Shown piece after piece: positions 10,637 through 10,969 of a stretch of DNA of 10,969 nucleotides (positions are counted from its first letter, which is position 1; each line of letters opens with the position of its first letter). A program made the position numbers and the translations under genes. The notes beneath the pieces are model-generated. The model was not told where the DNA came from, made no database searches, and saw only the letters and a list, made by a program, of their open reading frames with translations. The stretch comes from Thermoplasmata archaeon (GTDB taxonomy: Archaea > Thermoplasmatota > E2 > DHVEG-1). The stretch is from NCBI GenBank assembly GCA_030637965.1, contig DAOWFO010000072.1, positions 1 to 10,969 of the forward strand, read 5' to 3'.

Positions 10637-10753
10637 ATGCCTGTTCAGAACAAACTGAAAAAAAACGCTGAAGGTATTTCTGGTGATGATTATATAAAAA
10701 AAATGGAGATCAATGTATTAGTAAAGAGAATAAATAATTTTTTAAAAACATAA
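10637..10753 (+). CDS. Doubtful 38-codon small ORF after the GAF gene
   Basis: ATG at 10637 opens a 38-residue reading frame that starts MPVQNKLKKNAEG and ends NNFLKT before TAA. It is hydrophilic and helix-prone, with no recognised family. No ribosome binding site precedes the ATG, which argues against independent translation. The frame is open back to base 10601, inside the Lys-rich tail of the GAF gene. Losing one A from the A run at 10603-10607 would join the two and give the GAF protein a tail about 50 residues long. It may be a small gene, a displaced C-terminus or chance. Confidence 0.25.
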   Translation: MPVQNKLKKNAEGISGDDYIKKMEINVLVKRINNFLKT

Positions 10754-10915
10754 TATTAACAAAATTGATATAGATATAAAAAATTTTGCATTTCTTAGAT
10801 TTTATGTTAACTATTAAAATTACAATTGCTTAAATACTTTCAGCAATCCTATATTTAGGAATATAAACTAAAAATTCAATATTACATATAACACGACGAA
10901 TAATATGGGGGAACT
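10754..10915. other. AT-rich intergenic stretch with small hairpins
   Basis: This is part of the 346 bases after the GAF stop with no convincing gene. It contains a TATA-like ATATAAAAAA (10774-10783), an inverted repeat ATTGCT/AGCAAT (10825-10830 and 10842-10847, 11-base loop) and a second one, TCCTA/TAGGA (10847-10851 and 10856-10860, 4-base loop). A TACATATAA-type box lies about 15-20 bases before ATG 10905. From that ATG a frame stays open to the window edge for 21 codons, with no ribosome binding site and no recognisable start. The stretch could be a leader and promoter for a gene beyond the edge, or a small RNA gene ending in the hairpin at 10916-10956. Confidence 0.35.
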
Positions 10916-10956
10916 ACCAGCAAAGGGTGCATCCTATCCCCTTTTCGCTGGTTTTT
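10916..10956 (+). terminator. Strong GC-rich hairpin followed by a T run
   Basis: ACCAGC (10916-10921) pairs with GCTGGT (10947-10952). AAAGGG (10922-10927) pairs on with CCTTTT (10940-10945), using one G-U pair and one bulged C. This makes a 12-bp stem with a 12-base loop, and T10952-T10956 run straight off it in the + direction. The shape is that of an intrinsic terminator, and its GC content stands out from the AT-rich surroundings. It would end transcripts from the GAF cluster or from a small RNA starting near 10800. The same bases lie in an open frame from 10905, so a coding origin is possible. Confidence 0.45.
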
Positions 10957-10969
10957 CTGTCAATTTTAA

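Noticed and set aside
10642..10652. Small palindrome TGTTC-A-GAACA.
   Set aside because: Five-base arms within the doubtful ORF and no promoter context; expected by chance.
10655..10687. A C/D-box-like element: CTGA at about 10655 and 10669 followed by GTGATGA near 10683.
   Set aside because: The boxes are in the order D'-C' only; no upstream C box or downstream D box at guide-RNA spacing was found.
10914..10969. Minus-strand frame entering from the right edge and ending KGIGCTLCW at a TAG (10916-10914).
   Set aside because: Only 17 codons are visible with no recognisable family, and the same bases are better explained by the hairpin.

Overview
The window reads as chromosomal DNA of a low-GC archaeon. 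Three things point that way: a ribosome binding site of the archaeal/bacterial type (AGGTGAT, perfect to the conserved 16S 3' end) and several TATA-like boxes; a COG1379-type PHP phosphoesterase with a zinc ribbon; and a Vps62-like secreted domain on a membrane anchor. The bacterial-type DNA gyrase pair narrows it to archaeal lineages that acquired gyrase, chiefly within the Euryarchaeota. Gyrase together with a large secreted C25 (gingipain-like) peptidase and low GC would suit a Thermoplasmatota lineage such as the sediment group MBG-D, but that placement is inference. A bacterial host is not excluded by sequence alone.

Layout. Bases 1-2481 (+) hold the 3' part of a large secreted caspase-fold peptidase; its reading frame is open back to base 1, so the true start is outside the window and the ATG at 334 is internal. 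It meets the gyrase operon tail to tail with an 11-base gap. The gyrase operon (-) is gyrB (6883-4967) then gyrA (4955-2493), with the gyrA ribosome binding site overlapping the gyrB stop codon. A 189-base divergent region (6884-7072) carries promoter signals both ways and a perfect 8-bp inverted repeat in front of the rightward genes. A rightward cluster follows: a Vps62-like membrane-anchored protein (7073-8851), the PHP/zinc-ribbon protein (8865-10073) and a GAF protein of the free methionine-(R)-sulfoxide reductase type (10117-10623). The last 346 bases are AT-rich. They hold a doubtful 38-codon ORF, several small hairpins and one strong GC-rich hairpin followed by a T run at the right edge.

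How the genes relate. Gyrase is housekeeping: ATP-driven negative supercoiling. The peptidase probably acts outside the cell on protein substrates. The three rightward genes are closely spaced (13 and 43 bases) and may be co-transcribed, but I see no shared pathway among them. The points most worth checking are the GAF protein, which keeps every substrate-binding residue of fRMsr but has His where the resolving Cys should be, the fusion of a Vps62-like domain to a five-helix membrane module, and the hairpin-rich right edge. I did not find a convincing new multi-gene defence or mobile system. There are no CRISPR, tRNA, rRNA or insertion-sequence signatures.
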